A stretch of 64,000 nucleotides of DNA from Clostridium sp. OF09-36 (GCF_003481985.1 NZ_QUMD01000012.1:1-64000); one strand, 5' to 3'. Counted from the first letter of the stretch, positions 35,286 through 44,521 are shown. A program made the numbers and translations. Notes: generated by a model from the letters alone, not told the origin.

Positions 35286-36218
35286 ATGGGAATCCATGCA
35301 GGAATTTATATGGCTGCAGCCATTTTGTCTGCACCGGTTTTAACGGCAGGAAGCGGAGCAAACGCAGCAACAGGCACTATGCAGACTTCGGAAATGGCAG
35401 AACAGACTGATCATGAAGCAACGAAATCCGTGCAGGTAAGTTTTGACGCACCGGGCGGAAAAGAAAGCGGGGAGGCAGGAAATCAGATGGAAAATGAGAC
35501 AGGTAGAAAAGCAGTGACCGTAGAAGCTTCTGTTTCTGTGGGTGCGCAGGCAGCAGCTTCTGTCATGGCAGGAACGGCGGATGTATCCCGCTTCGTACTC
35601 CCGGAAGAAGCCCGGGTACTGGTCGTCGTGGAAGGAACCGGTGCTTCCAATTGCGATGTCTATGCATTTGAGCGGAGCAGCACAGCTGCGAACTGGGAAA
35701 AACGGGTGGAGACCACCGGTCATCTTGGCATGAACGGAATGAGCAATCACCGCCAGTCCGGCGATAAAACCACGCCGATCGGTGTGTTCAAAATGAACAC
35801 GCCGTTTGGCCAGGCAAAGACGGAAGCAGGCTTTCCGTCCGACTACATTCAGGTGGATACCTCCTATGTATGGGAAGATGATTCCAACCGTCTGGTAAAA
35901 GGAAGTACGAGAGAGGGCGAACAGGTCGGAACCTCCGGTTATGCCGGATATTATGATTATGTCATTGACGCAGGCTTTAATCCAAATGGAATCAAAAACC
36001 AGGGTTCCGCTTTGTTTTTACATTGCTCCGGAGAATTCAAGGATTACACCTCCGGCTGTGTGGCCATTGACCGGGAGCAGATGAAGCAGATCATGCAGCT
36101 TTATGGAAAGTACGGCAGTGGGGCATCGTTCATTGCACAGGCACCGAAAGGAACGTTTGGGCAGATTTATAATACATACGGAGTGAATCAGGGACTTTCG
36201 CCGGACGGAAACTTCTAG
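35286..36218 (+). CDS. Secreted L,D-transpeptidase family protein
   Basis: A 310-aa exported protein. Signal peptide about 1-27 (IHAGIYMAAAILSAPVLTAG, then ANA), a Ser/Thr/Glu/Ala-rich spacer to about residue 100, and a YkuD-type catalytic domain with GDKTTPIGVFKMNTPFGQAK, LFLHCSG (His) and YTSGCVAIDREQM (catalytic Cys). Such enzymes make 3-3 peptidoglycan crosslinks or attach proteins. The gene is 30 bp after the response regulator with GGAGGAAG before ATG. Confidence 0.85.
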   Translation: MGIHAGIYMAAAILSAPVLTAGSGANAATGTMQTSEMAEQTDHEATKSVQVSFDAPGGKESGEAGNQMENETGRKAVTVEASVSVGAQAAASVMAGTADVSRFVLPEEARVLVVVEGTGASNCDVYAFERSSTAANWEKRVETTGHLGMNGMSNHRQSGDKTTPIGVFKMNTPFGQAKTEAGFPSDYIQVDTSYVWEDDSNRLVKGSTREGEQVGTSGYAGYYDYVIDAGFNPNGIKNQGSALFLHCSGEFKDYTSGCVAIDREQMKQIMQLYGKYGSGASFIAQAPKGTFGQIYNTYGVNQGLSPDGNF

Positions 36219-36250
36219 ATTAGACTTCCAGATTGCACGCGAAAAGAAAA

Positions 36251-36279
36251 TTGACATTCCAATTTCCGTATGTTAGAAT
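36251..36279 (+). promoter_or_regulatory. Promoter ahead of the DEAD-box helicase gene
   Basis: TTGACA (36251-36256), 17-nt spacer, TAGAAT (36274-36279). It lies only about 12 nt before the terminator hairpin at 36293. Confidence 0.75.
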
Positions 36280-36292
36280 ACAAAATTGTGCT

Positions 36293-36330
36293 GAAGAAGA
36301 TTCAGAAACCATCCTGAATCTTCTTTTTTT
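36293..36330 (+). terminator. Terminator/attenuator hairpin in the helicase leader
   Basis: Perfect 11-bp stem AGAAGATTCAG / CTGAATCTTCT, 8-nt loop, seven Ts. It lies downstream of the promoter at 36251 and 125 nt before the helicase start, so it may act as an attenuator as well as ending the upstream operon. Confidence 0.75.
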
Positions 36331-36455
36331 ATGGAAATCGTATGCAAAAATCTGTCGGAGGCAGGTGGTTGCATGCCTGAGAACGCAGGATTCTCCCACA
36401 GGAATTGACCTGCGTGTTCCCTTGAAAACAGATTAGAATAGAATGAGGAAAATGA

Positions 36456-38147
36456 ATGGAAACAGTAAAATTTGAAGAGTTACAGTTAGACGACCGCATC
36501 CTGCGTGCAGTGACCGATATGGGATTTGAGGAGGCTTCCCCGATTCAGGCAAAAGCCATCCCGGTAGAGATGGAAGGCCACGATATCATCGGACAGGCAC
36601 AGACAGGAACCGGTAAGACAGCTGCGTTTGGTATCCCGCTTCTGCAGAAGATCGACCCGAAAAAGAAAAAACTGCAGGCGATCGCCCTTTGCCCGACCCG
36701 TGAGCTTGCCATCCAGGTGGCAGATGAGATCCGTAATCTTGCAAAATACATGCATGGAATCAAGATTCTTCCAATTTATGGAGGACAGGATATCGTGCGT
36801 CAGATCCGCGGTTTAAAAGACGGTACCCAGATTATCATCGGTACTCCGGGCCGTGTGATGGACCATATGCGCCGCAAGACCGTGAAATTTGACCAGGTAC
36901 ATACCGTTGTTCTGGATGAGGCAGATGAAATGCTGAACATGGGCTTCTTAGAGGACATGGAGACCATCTTAAGCCAGCTTCCGGAGGAGCGCCAGACGGT
37001 CATGTTTTCCGCTACCATGCCGGCAGCCATCCAGAAGATCGCGGAGAATTTCCAGAAGGATCCGCAGATTGTCAAGGTGGTAAAGAAGGAGCTTACCGTG
37101 CCGAAGGTAACCCAGTATTATTATGAAGTAAAACCGAAGACCAAAGTTGAGGTTATGTGCCGTCTGCTCGATATGTACGCTCCGAAGCTTTCCGTAGCAT
37201 TCTGCAATACGAAGAAGCAGGTCGATGAGCTGGTGACTGAGCTGCAGGGACGTGGTTATTTTGCAGAGGGACTGCATGGAGACTTAAAGCAGGTACAGCG
37301 TGACCGTGTTATGAACAGTTTCCGCAACGGACGCACCGAGATCCTGGTTGCAACCGATGTGGCTGCCCGCGGTATCGATGTCGATGATGTTGAGGCGGTA
37401 TTCAACTACGATATCCCGCAGGATGACGAGTACTATGTACATCGTATCGGACGTACCGGACGTGCAGGCCGTGAGGGTATCGCGTTTAACTTTGTGGTAG
37501 GCCGCGAGGTGTATAAGCTGCGCGATATCCAGCGTTACTGCAAGACCAAGATCATTCCGCAGGCAATCCCGTCTCTGGATGATATCACCGAGATTAAGGC
37601 AGAAAAGATCCTGGATCAGGCAAAGGAAGTCCTGACCGATATGGATTTAAGCCGTATTTCCCATATTCTGGAGAAAAAGCTGCTGGAGGAGGATTACACC
37701 TCGTTAGAGCTGGCTGCAGCACTGCTGCGTATGAACATGGGCGAAGAAAATGAGGATATCATTTTCGATAACCGTCCGGCAAGATCCTTAGATGATCTGG
37801 ATTCCAGACGTGACCGCGGTGACCGTGGAAACGGACGCGGCAGAAGAGATGGCAAAGGCAAAGATGGAAGAAACAGTCGTGGCGGCAGAGGAAAGAACCA
37901 GGATGCCGATATGGCCCGCCTGTTTATCAACATTGGTAAGGATCAGAAAGTAAAACCGGGCGACATTCTGGGTGCCATTGCAGGCGAATCCGGTATTTCC
38001 GGACGTCTGGTAGGCAGCATCGATATGTATGACAAGTACACCTTCGTAGAAGTTCCGCAGGACTGCGCAGAGGAAGTGCTGGAGTGCATGAAGAATGCCC
38101 GCATCAAAGGAAAAAACATTCACATGGAGCCGGCAAACGGCAGATAG
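36456..38147 (+). CDS. DEAD-box ATP-dependent RNA helicase (CshA/DeaD type)
   Basis: A 563-aa helicase. Q motif FEEASPIQAKAIPVEM, motif I AQTGTGKTAAFGIP, motif II VLDEADEML, motif III FSATMP, motif VI HRIGRTGRAGREG. A basic Arg/Gly/Asp-rich linker lies at about 450-480, followed by a DbpA-type RNA-binding domain (ARLFINIGKDQKVKPGDILG; GRLVGSIDMYDKYTFVEVP). Likely roles are RNA decay, cold adaptation and ribosome assembly. The leader has a promoter and an attenuator-like hairpin. Confidence 0.94.
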   Translation: METVKFEELQLDDRILRAVTDMGFEEASPIQAKAIPVEMEGHDIIGQAQTGTGKTAAFGIPLLQKIDPKKKKLQAIALCPTRELAIQVADEIRNLAKYMHGIKILPIYGGQDIVRQIRGLKDGTQIIIGTPGRVMDHMRRKTVKFDQVHTVVLDEADEMLNMGFLEDMETILSQLPEERQTVMFSATMPAAIQKIAENFQKDPQIVKVVKKELTVPKVTQYYYEVKPKTKVEVMCRLLDMYAPKLSVAFCNTKKQVDELVTELQGRGYFAEGLHGDLKQVQRDRVMNSFRNGRTEILVATDVAARGIDVDDVEAVFNYDIPQDDEYYVHRIGRTGRAGREGIAFNFVVGREVYKLRDIQRYCKTKIIPQAIPSLDDITEIKAEKILDQAKEVLTDMDLSRISHILEKKLLEEDYTSLELAAALLRMNMGEENEDIIFDNRPARSLDDLDSRRDRGDRGNGRGRRDGKGKDGRNSRGGRGKNQDADMARLFINIGKDQKVKPGDILGAIAGESGISGRLVGSIDMYDKYTFVEVPQDCAEEVLECMKNARIKGKNIHMEPANGR

Positions 38148-38184
38148 AAATTTCTTGTATAGAATATAGAAACCGGATATTGGC

Positions 38185-38214
38185 AAAGGCGCGTATGGAA
38201 AGTACGCGCCTTTT
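38185..38214 (+). terminator. Terminator after the DEAD-box helicase
   Basis: AAAGGCGCGTA / TACGCGCCTTT stem, 7-nt loop, four Ts. Confidence 0.85.
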
Positions 38215-38255
38215 GTGGTATTATTAGATTGAGATAACAGACAGGAGGAACGGAC

Positions 38256-39053
38256 ATGAAGCAGTTTGGATTTATCGGTATGGGCAACATGGGATACGCA
38301 ATCTTAAAGGGACTTTTAAAGACAGTGGAGCCGGATCAGCTTATCTTTTCCGCGCGGAACAAGGAGCATATGGAGCATGTTTCTGCGGAAACCGGAGTTT
38401 CTTATGCAGCAGATAACGTAAGCTGTGCAAAAGAAAGCACCTGCCTGATCCTGGCGGTAAAACCGCAGCAGTTCGATACCGTGATCGGGGAAATCCGTAA
38501 TGCGGTTACCGAAAATCAGATCATCATTTCAATCGCACCGGGCATTTCTATCGCAAATCTCCAGGAACGGTTTGGAAAAGCGTGCCGGATCGTTCGTGCC
38601 ATGCCGAACACTCCGGCGTTAGTTGGGGAAGGCATGACGGGAGTCTGCTATGATAAAGCATTGTTTTCTGAAGAGGAGCAGCAGATGATCGAGACCCTGT
38701 TTACCTCCTTTGGGCGCATGACGATTGTGGATGAAAAACTGATGGATGCCGTGGTCTGTGCCAGCGGAAGCTCCCCGGCTTATGTATACATGTTCATTGA
38801 GGCGCTGGCAGACAGTGCCGTAAAGTATGGGATTCCGCGTGCTGACGCATATAAGCTGGTGGCCCAGACGGTGCTTGGCAGCGCGAAAATGGTGCTGGAA
38901 ACGGGCGAACATCCGGGAATGTTAAAAGATAAGGTATGCTCACCGGGTGGTACCACCATTGCAGGTGTGGCTGCGCTGGAAGAATATGGTCTTCGAAATG
39001 CCCTGATCAAGGCAACCGATGCCTGTTATGCAAAATGCAAGGGGATCCAGTAA
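38256..39053 (+). CDS. proC: Pyrroline-5-carboxylate reductase
   Basis: A 265-aa enzyme of the last step of proline synthesis, reducing 1-pyrroline-5-carboxylate with NAD(P)H. Rossmann start FIGMGNMGYAILKGLL; ILAVKPQQFDTV; VRAMPNTPALVGEGMTGVC; the C-terminal signature CASGSSPAYVYMFIEALADS and CSPGGTTIAGVAALEEYGLR. Length normal. GGAGG precedes the ATG. Confidence 0.95.
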   Translation: MKQFGFIGMGNMGYAILKGLLKTVEPDQLIFSARNKEHMEHVSAETGVSYAADNVSCAKESTCLILAVKPQQFDTVIGEIRNAVTENQIIISIAPGISIANLQERFGKACRIVRAMPNTPALVGEGMTGVCYDKALFSEEEQQMIETLFTSFGRMTIVDEKLMDAVVCASGSSPAYVYMFIEALADSAVKYGIPRADAYKLVAQTVLGSAKMVLETGEHPGMLKDKVCSPGGTTIAGVAALEEYGLRNALIKATDACYAKCKGIQ

Positions 39054-39084
39054 CCGGGAAGATAAAAGAAAAACGATGGCAGGA

Positions 39085-39195
39085 CCTGCCGGAGAATGGC
39101 ATGGAAAGGCTGAAAACAGAATCAAAAAAGAAACTAGAAAATAGAATCAGAAAAAGAAAACAGAATCAGAAAAGGAAATCAGATGCCGAAACGGA
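39085..39195 (+). repeat. Degenerate A-rich repeat between proC and Nudix gene
   Basis: Four or five imperfect copies of a unit close to AACAGAATCAGAAAA follow each other. It is open in one frame as a Lys/Arg/Glu-rich stretch but has no start signal of its own, so I treat it as non-coding. Confidence 0.55.
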
Positions 39196-39210
39196 ATGGA
39201 GGAAATCAGT

Positions 39211-39801
39211 ATGAGCATGGAGGAAAAAAAGAGTCAGGGCACAGAACAGTCAGAAAATCAGAGAAAGGTTGAGCCGGTCATCCGCAAAGACCGACAGCTC
39301 AAATACACAGGTACGATCCTGAAAATTTATGAAGATACCGTGATCGCGAATGGGCATGAGGCGCACTGGGACTTTATCCATCATGATGGTGCGGCTGCTG
39401 TAGTTGCTGTAGCGGACGATGGACGGCTTCTTATGGTCCGTCAGTACCGTAATGCTCTGGACCGCGAAACTCTGGAGATTCCGGCAGGCAAGCTGGATGC
39501 TCCTGGCGAGCCAAAGATTGAGTGTGCTTACCGGGAATTGGAAGAAGAGACCGGTTACCGTTGTGAAAAGCTGGAATATCTGATGAGCTTAAACACAACG
39601 GTTGCATTTTGCGATGAGGCGATCGATGTGTTTGTAGCAAGAAACCTGATCCCGTCGAAGCAGCAACTGGATGAGGATGAATCGATCAATGTAGAGCGCT
39701 GGAAGCTGGAGAATCTGCAGGAGCTGATCTATACAGGCAAGATGACGGATGCCAAGACTGTGGCAGCCATTATGGCGTATGCAGCAAAATACGGAAAGTA
39801 A
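39211..39801 (+). CDS. Nudix hydrolase, ADP-ribose pyrophosphatase type
   Basis: A 196-aa enzyme. Nudix box region EIPAGKLDAPGEPKIECAYR with ELEEETGY, preceded by VVAVADDGRLLMVRQYRNAL, the ADP-ribose pyrophosphatase (NudF-like) pattern. It would cleave ADP-ribose to AMP and ribose 5-phosphate. Start at 39211 (MSMEEKKSQG) because GGAGG lies at 39199; the ATG that overlaps GGAGG cannot be the start. In Bacilli and Clostridia this gene often precedes spoIIM and xerD, as here. Confidence 0.9.
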   Translation: MSMEEKKSQGTEQSENQRKVEPVIRKDRQLKYTGTILKIYEDTVIANGHEAHWDFIHHDGAAAVVAVADDGRLLMVRQYRNALDRETLEIPAGKLDAPGEPKIECAYRELEEETGYRCEKLEYLMSLNTTVAFCDEAIDVFVARNLIPSKQQLDEDESINVERWKLENLQELIYTGKMTDAKTVAAIMAYAAKYGK

Positions 39802-39851
39802 AAAGATTTGCTGGATACACAAGCAGGAACAGAAGCGAATATTTTTTCCCT

Positions 39852-39885
39852 CCGGCTGCATAAGATAGAAAAACGATGCAGCCGG
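39852..39885 (+). terminator. Hairpin after the Nudix gene
   Basis: Perfect 10-bp stem CCGGCTGCAT / ATGCAGCCGG with 14-nt loop; only GGATTT follows, so termination is weak or the hairpin covers an upstream ATG at 39876. Confidence 0.5.
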
Positions 39886-39929
39886 GATTTCCTATAGCAG
39901 ATAAGCTGCAAAAAATGGTGGTGCTGCTG

Positions 39930-40454
39930 ATGCGGACAGATCGTTTTATAATAACACTTGCTGCAGCTGTTTTTGCTGGATGGCTGTTTGCCGTGCTGTT
40001 ATGCAACGGAGTGTTTTATAAAGACATTGTAAATTATGAGGTGCTGTACGGAGAAATGGCAGACTACTGGAGCCGTGTGTCCTTGCGAGGCCGGGCAGAC
40101 AGGGTGTTTCTGCTTGTGGCCCGCTTCCTGGAGATGGCGGCTGTTTTTGCAGTAACCCGGTGTCGCTTCCGGAAAACAGGAAGTCTGCTTCTGGGGATTC
40201 TGACAGGTTTTTATATAGGAAGCAATCTGAGCCTTTTTGTCTGGGGCCGCGGGATCATGGGTGGCGTTCTGTTTCTGGTGGCAGGTTTTCCGCAGGATCT
40301 TGCCTACCTGTCCTGTCTGTTTTTGCTTTTGTTTGCTGGCGGATCCGAGCGGCCAGTACAAAAGGACCGCCTTATCTGTATTACACTGTTTCTTTTGGCG
40401 GCAGGAATCTGGCTGGAGCTTTATGTGAATCCGCTGCTTCTGAAATGCCTGTGA
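39930..40454 (+). CDS. Membrane protein, possibly SpoIIM-like
   Basis: A protein of about 174 aa with four or five transmembrane segments: FIITLAAAVFAGWLFAVLL, the LLGILTGFYIGSNLSLFVWG block, VLFLVAGFPQDLAYLSCLFL and ICITLFLLAAGIWLELYV. It lacks clear motifs. Position between the Nudix gene and xerD is the place of spoIIM in many Firmicutes, and the topology would fit, but identity is inferred mainly from context. Starts at 39876, 39915 and 39930 are possible; 39930 is preferred by GGTGG spacing. Confidence 0.55.
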   Translation: MRTDRFIITLAAAVFAGWLFAVLLCNGVFYKDIVNYEVLYGEMADYWSRVSLRGRADRVFLLVARFLEMAAVFAVTRCRFRKTGSLLLGILTGFYIGSNLSLFVWGRGIMGGVLFLVAGFPQDLAYLSCLFLLLFAGGSERPVQKDRLICITLFLLAAGIWLELYVNPLLLKCL

Positions 40455-40526
40455 GAGTCTGACAGCATTAGGACGCATGGAGTATTGGTGCATCCATGAA
40501 TTGTTCTAAAAAAATACAATTCTGAA

Positions 40527-40580
40527 TTTACAACATGTTGAGCGGAAAGAAACGCTGTCTCCAACATGTTGTATTTTTAT
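40527..40580 (+). terminator. Terminator before xerD
   Basis: ACAACATGTTG and CAACATGTTGT arms form an 11-bp stem with about 20 nt of loop, then ATTTTT. Confidence 0.75.
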
Positions 40581-40689
40581 GTCAATCATCGGAAAATGGG
40601 CAAAAATAATGGAAATATGTGTTTGATTTTATTGAAAAATGCGGATATAATGGTATTCATCATTTTTGGAAAATTGGGGTTTTAAGAAC

Positions 40690-41541
40690 ATGACGACAGA
40701 GATTGAGGCTTTTATTCATTATCTTGAGGATGTAAAACAGTCATCCAGAAATACGGTGGTATCTTACCAGAGAGACTTAAGACAGCTGAAAGAGTATCTG
40801 GAACGTCAGGGAATTGAAGAGCCGTCCAGGGTGACAAAGACCAGTTTGAATGCGTATATTTCTTATCTGCAGAGAAAAGGAAAGGCAACCACAACCATTT
40901 CCCGCATTCTGGCATCCACAAAGGCATTCTTCCATTACGAATTTATGGAGGGAAACATCCACAGAGACCCGGCCGAGCTTCTGAAAACACCGAAAATCGA
41001 AAAAAAGATTCCGCTGATCCTTTCTGTGGAAGAAGTAAACCGCTTTCTGGAACAGCCGGATGGAACCAGTGCAAAGGAAATCCGCGACAAGGCGATGCTG
41101 GAGCTTCTTTATGCTACCGGGATCCGTGTTTCTGAGCTGATCGGCTTAAAGCTTCAGGATGTCAATCTGTCTGTCGGTTTTCTTATCTGCCGGGATGGGG
41201 AAAAGGAGCGCATGATCCCCTTCGGTAAAAAGGTGAACCAGTATCTGAAAACCTATCTGGACCAGGCAAGGCCGGAGCTGATAAAGGAAAATGAGTCAGT
41301 CTGGCTGTTTACAAACTGTAGCGGCAGGCAGATGTCCAGACAGGGCTTTTGGAAAATAGTTAAATATTATGGCGATAAGGCTGGCATTCAGGTGGATATC
41401 ACCCCGCATACCCTGCGTCATTCCTTTGCAGCACATCTGATCAGCAGTGGTGCAGATATCCAGGCAGTCCAGACGATGCTCGGGCATGCAGATCTGGCAA
41501 CTACGCTGGCTTACCAGAATTATATCCAGAAACAGCATTAA
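40690..41541 (+). CDS. xerD: Tyrosine recombinase XerD
   Basis: A 283-aa site-specific recombinase that resolves chromosome dimers with XerC. N-terminal SAM-like domain (YLEDVKQSSRNTVVSYQRDL); catalytic Arg in LLYATGIRVSELIGL; HTLRHSFAAHLISSGAD (H-x2-R); LGHADLATT followed by the nucleophile Tyr in LAYQNYIQKQ. The C-terminus after the tyrosine is about ten residues shorter than usual; another frame (after one more base) could extend it, so a further indel near 41530 is possible. The ribosome binding site is weak. Confidence 0.88.
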   Translation: MTTEIEAFIHYLEDVKQSSRNTVVSYQRDLRQLKEYLERQGIEEPSRVTKTSLNAYISYLQRKGKATTTISRILASTKAFFHYEFMEGNIHRDPAELLKTPKIEKKIPLILSVEEVNRFLEQPDGTSAKEIRDKAMLELLYATGIRVSELIGLKLQDVNLSVGFLICRDGEKERMIPFGKKVNQYLKTYLDQARPELIKENESVWLFTNCSGRQMSRQGFWKIVKYYGDKAGIQVDITPHTLRHSFAAHLISSGADIQAVQTMLGHADLATTLAYQNYIQKQH

Positions 41542-41680
41542 GAAAAAAGTTACAGGCGGCGCGGACTGCGTACGCCTGTTGTTGTTGCATTACATATTGA
41601 GGAGGTGCCAGTGGCGCGTCCGCTGATCAGCGGGCATGTTCCCCTGTAGGGCAACTGAAATAGAAAGGAATCCTGATTTT

Positions 41681-43732
41681 ATGGGAAAATCATTATATAT
41701 CGCAGAAAAACCCAGCGTAGCACAGCAGTTTGCCGATGCGTTAAAGATTTCTGCAAGACGGTCGGACGGCTACATCGAGTCCGATACTGCCGTAGTGACC
41801 TGGTGTGTGGGACATCTGGTTACGATGAGTTATCCGGAGGCTTACGATCCGGCACTCAAACGATGGAGCCTGCAGACGCTGCCATTTTTGCCAAAGGAGT
41901 TTAAATACCAGGTGATCGATGGCGTGTCAAAGCAGTTTTCCATTGTCAGCCGCCTGTTGAACCGGCCGGACATTGACACCATCTATATCTGCACAGACTC
42001 CGGACGTGAGGGAGAGTATATTTACCGTCTGGTAGACCAGATGGCTGGTGTCAAAGGAAAAATACGCAAGCGCGTCTGGATCGACTCCCAGACAGAGGAG
42101 GAAATCCTGCGCGGCATCCGCGAGGCGAAGGACTGGAGCGAATACGACAATCTGGCAGCTTCTGCCTACCTCAGGGCGAAAGAAGATTATCTGATGGGAA
42201 TTAATTTTTCCCGTCTGCTGACTTTAAAATATGGCCCCACGATTTCGGCCTTCTTAAAAGCTGACCGGACCGTGCTTTCGGTTGGCCGTGTTATGACCTG
42301 TGTACTTGGTATGGTGGTGCGCCGGGAACGGGAAATACGGGACTTTGTGAAAACTCCATTCTACCGTGTTATCGGCACGTTTCTGTCCCAGGATATGAAG
42401 TTTGACGCAGAGTGGAGAAGTGTGGAGGGTTCCCGCTATTTCCAGTCGCCGAAGCTTTATAAGGAAAATGGATTCAAAAAACGGGAGGATGCGGAATGCC
42501 TCATCAGCCAGCTAAAAGAAAATGATCCACTGGTGGGTGTTCTAAGCAAGGTGGAGCGGAAAAAGGAAACAAAAAACCCGCCGCTTCTTTATAACCTCGC
42601 CGAGCTTCAGAATGACTGTTCTAAAATGTTTAAGATCAGCCCGGATGAAACCTTAAAGGTTGTGCAGGAGCTGTACGAGAAAAAGCTGGTGACGTATCCA
42701 CGAACCGATGCCCGTGTCCTTTCCACTGCAGTGGCAAAGGAAATCGCAAAAAATATCGGAGGATTACGCAATTTTGAGCCGGTAAAGGCTTTTGCCCAGG
42801 AAATTCTGGAGCAGAATGCCTATCAGGGAATTGCAAAGACGCGTTATGTCAATGATAAGCAGATCACAGACCATTATGCGATCGTCCCGACCGGACAGGG
42901 CTTTGGCGCCATGCGAAGCCTGTCCCCGTTGTCTTTAAAAATTTATGAAGTGATCGCAAGAAGATTTTTAAGTATCTTTTATCCGGCAGCGGTTTACCAG
43001 AAATATGCCCTGGAGCTGGCCTGCGGACAGGAACATTTTTTCACCAGCTTCCGGGTACTCACAGAGCCGGGGTATTTAAAGGTAGCAGAAGTAGCAAAGC
43101 GGAAAAAGATAGACGACACATCCGCTCCTGCCGCGCAGACTCCGGATGCGGACGGGGACGATAAGGAAGAATCGGAGACCAACAAAAAGGATCTGGAAAA
43201 CCCGGCCTTCATTGCCATGCTGGCATCCTTAAAGAAGGGGATGACGCTTCCGGCAGATGGCTTTGCCATCAAGGAGGGGGAGACATCCCCGCCAAAGCGC
43301 TATTCCTCCGGTTCCATGATCCTTGCTATGGAAAATGCCGGACAACTCATTGAGGATGAAGATCTCCGTGCACAGATCAAAGGAAGCGGCATCGGAACCA
43401 GTGCGACCCGTGCAGAGATCCTGAAAAAGCTGGTCAATATCAAATACCTGACCTTGAACGGAAAAACCCAGATCATCACGCCGACACTTCTCGGAGAGCT
43501 GGTTTTTGATGTGGTTGGTGCATCCATCCGCCAGCTTTTAAACCCGGAACTGACTGCCAGCTGGGAAAAGGGCCTGACTTACGTAGCAGAGGGCTCCATT
43601 ACCCCGGACGAATATATGGAAAAGTTGGAGCGCTTTGTGGCTGGCCGGACCTATGGGGTTTTACACTTAAACAACCAGTACCAGCTGCGGGAATACTTTG
43701 AGGCAGCCGGGCAGAATTACAAAAAGAAGTAA
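41681..43732 (+). CDS. topB: DNA topoisomerase III
   Basis: A 683-aa type IA topoisomerase. Toprim domain begins MGKSLYIAEKPSVAQQFADA; acidic triad in CTDSGREGEYIYRLV; the active-site tyrosine in KLVTYPRTDARVLS (about residue 335); AIVPTGQG; the C-terminal core GIGTSATRAEILKKLV and ITPTLLGELVFDVV. It has no C-terminal zinc fingers. Start 41681 chosen by the Toprim start and AAAGGAA site. Confidence 0.94.
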   Translation: MGKSLYIAEKPSVAQQFADALKISARRSDGYIESDTAVVTWCVGHLVTMSYPEAYDPALKRWSLQTLPFLPKEFKYQVIDGVSKQFSIVSRLLNRPDIDTIYICTDSGREGEYIYRLVDQMAGVKGKIRKRVWIDSQTEEEILRGIREAKDWSEYDNLAASAYLRAKEDYLMGINFSRLLTLKYGPTISAFLKADRTVLSVGRVMTCVLGMVVRREREIRDFVKTPFYRVIGTFLSQDMKFDAEWRSVEGSRYFQSPKLYKENGFKKREDAECLISQLKENDPLVGVLSKVERKKETKNPPLLYNLAELQNDCSKMFKISPDETLKVVQELYEKKLVTYPRTDARVLSTAVAKEIAKNIGGLRNFEPVKAFAQEILEQNAYQGIAKTRYVNDKQITDHYAIVPTGQGFGAMRSLSPLSLKIYEVIARRFLSIFYPAAVYQKYALELACGQEHFFTSFRVLTEPGYLKVAEVAKRKKIDDTSAPAAQTPDADGDDKEESETNKKDLENPAFIAMLASLKKGMTLPADGFAIKEGETSPPKRYSSGSMILAMENAGQLIEDEDLRAQIKGSGIGTSATRAEILKKLVNIKYLTLNGKTQIITPTLLGELVFDVVGASIRQLLNPELTASWEKGLTYVAEGSITPDEYMEKLERFVAGRTYGVLHLNNQYQLREYFEAAGQNYKKK

Positions 43733-43768
43733 ACATATATTTCAAATGAAAGAAAAGAGGAAATGGTC

Positions 43769-44439
43769 ATGAAAAAAGAAGAAATGAAGATTAGCAGCCT
43801 GTATACACTGGAGAATACCATGGCGAAGGAACTGTTAGAGCAGTTTACCTACCCGTGGGAAGCCTGGCTCACATTGGTGATTTTGTAGAACGTCTGGGCG
43901 CAACCCTGCCGAAGGAAGAATACGCAAACCCGGCAGAGGGAATCTGGATCCACAAGTCTGCCCACATCGCACCGACCGCAGGCATCATCGCACCGGCTAT
44001 CATCGGACCGGAGGCAGAGGTACGTCACTGTGCATTTATCCGTGGCAAAGTGATCGTTGGTAAGGGCGCAGTGGTAGGAAACTCCACCGAGCTGAAAAAT
44101 GTAATTTTATTTGATGGCGTGCAGGTCCCGCATTACAACTATGTGGGTGATTCCATTTTGGGGTACAAGGCTCATATGGGCGCAGGCTCCATCACCTCCA
44201 ATGTCCGCTCTGACAAGGCTCTGGTAAAGGTTCATGCAGCAGACGGCGATATCGATACTGGCTTAAAGAAATTTGGTGCCATGATCGGCGATGGCGTAGA
44301 GGTTGGATGTGGTTCTGTGCTGAACCCGGGAACCGTGATCGGAAAGAATACGATCGTATATCCGCTTTCTAGTGTCCGCACCGCAGTTGATGCAGACTCC
44401 ATCTACAAGCAGCAGGGAGAGATTGCTGCACGACAGTAA
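43769..44439 (+). CDS. Left-handed beta-helix protein of the UDP-GlcNAc pyrophosphorylase-related type (frameshifted)
   Basis: Starts MKKEEMKISSLYTLENTMAK with GAGG upstream. The frame breaks at CC (43863-43864); a third C gives WEALAHIGDFVERLGATLPK and a 223-aa protein. The rest is a hexapeptide-repeat helix (IHKSAHIAPTAGIIAPAIIG, then YNYVGDSILGYKAHMGAGSI), like the acetyltransferase half of GlmU but without a nucleotidyltransferase domain. Such proteins are annotated as nucleotidyltransferase-like; true activity is unknown. Confidence 0.83.
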
Positions 44440-44462
44440 GTAACAATTTAAGTATATGACAA

Positions 44463-44500
44463 GGGCCGTGTGAGTTGCCGAAAGGCAACTCACACGGCCC
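44463..44500. terminator. Perfect 17-bp hairpin between convergent genes
   Basis: GGGCCGTGTGAGTTGCC pairs perfectly with GGCAACTCACACGGCCC around a GAAA loop. T runs are short on both strands, but the place between two convergent genes argues for a bidirectional terminator. Confidence 0.75.
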
Positions 44501-44521
44501 TATTAAAGTTAATCAAATTGT

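Noticed and set aside
36233..36436. Open frame between the L,D-transpeptidase and helicase genes
   Set aside because: Overlaps a promoter and a terminator hairpin, with no RBS.
38936..39214. Lys/Arg-rich frame over the end of proC and the A-rich repeat
   Set aside because: Produced by the degenerate repeat in a frame different from proC; no start signal.
40690..41541. Phage-type integrase and an attachment site
   Set aside because: Sequence and context (Nudix, membrane protein, xerD) are those of chromosomal XerD; no phage genes are nearby.
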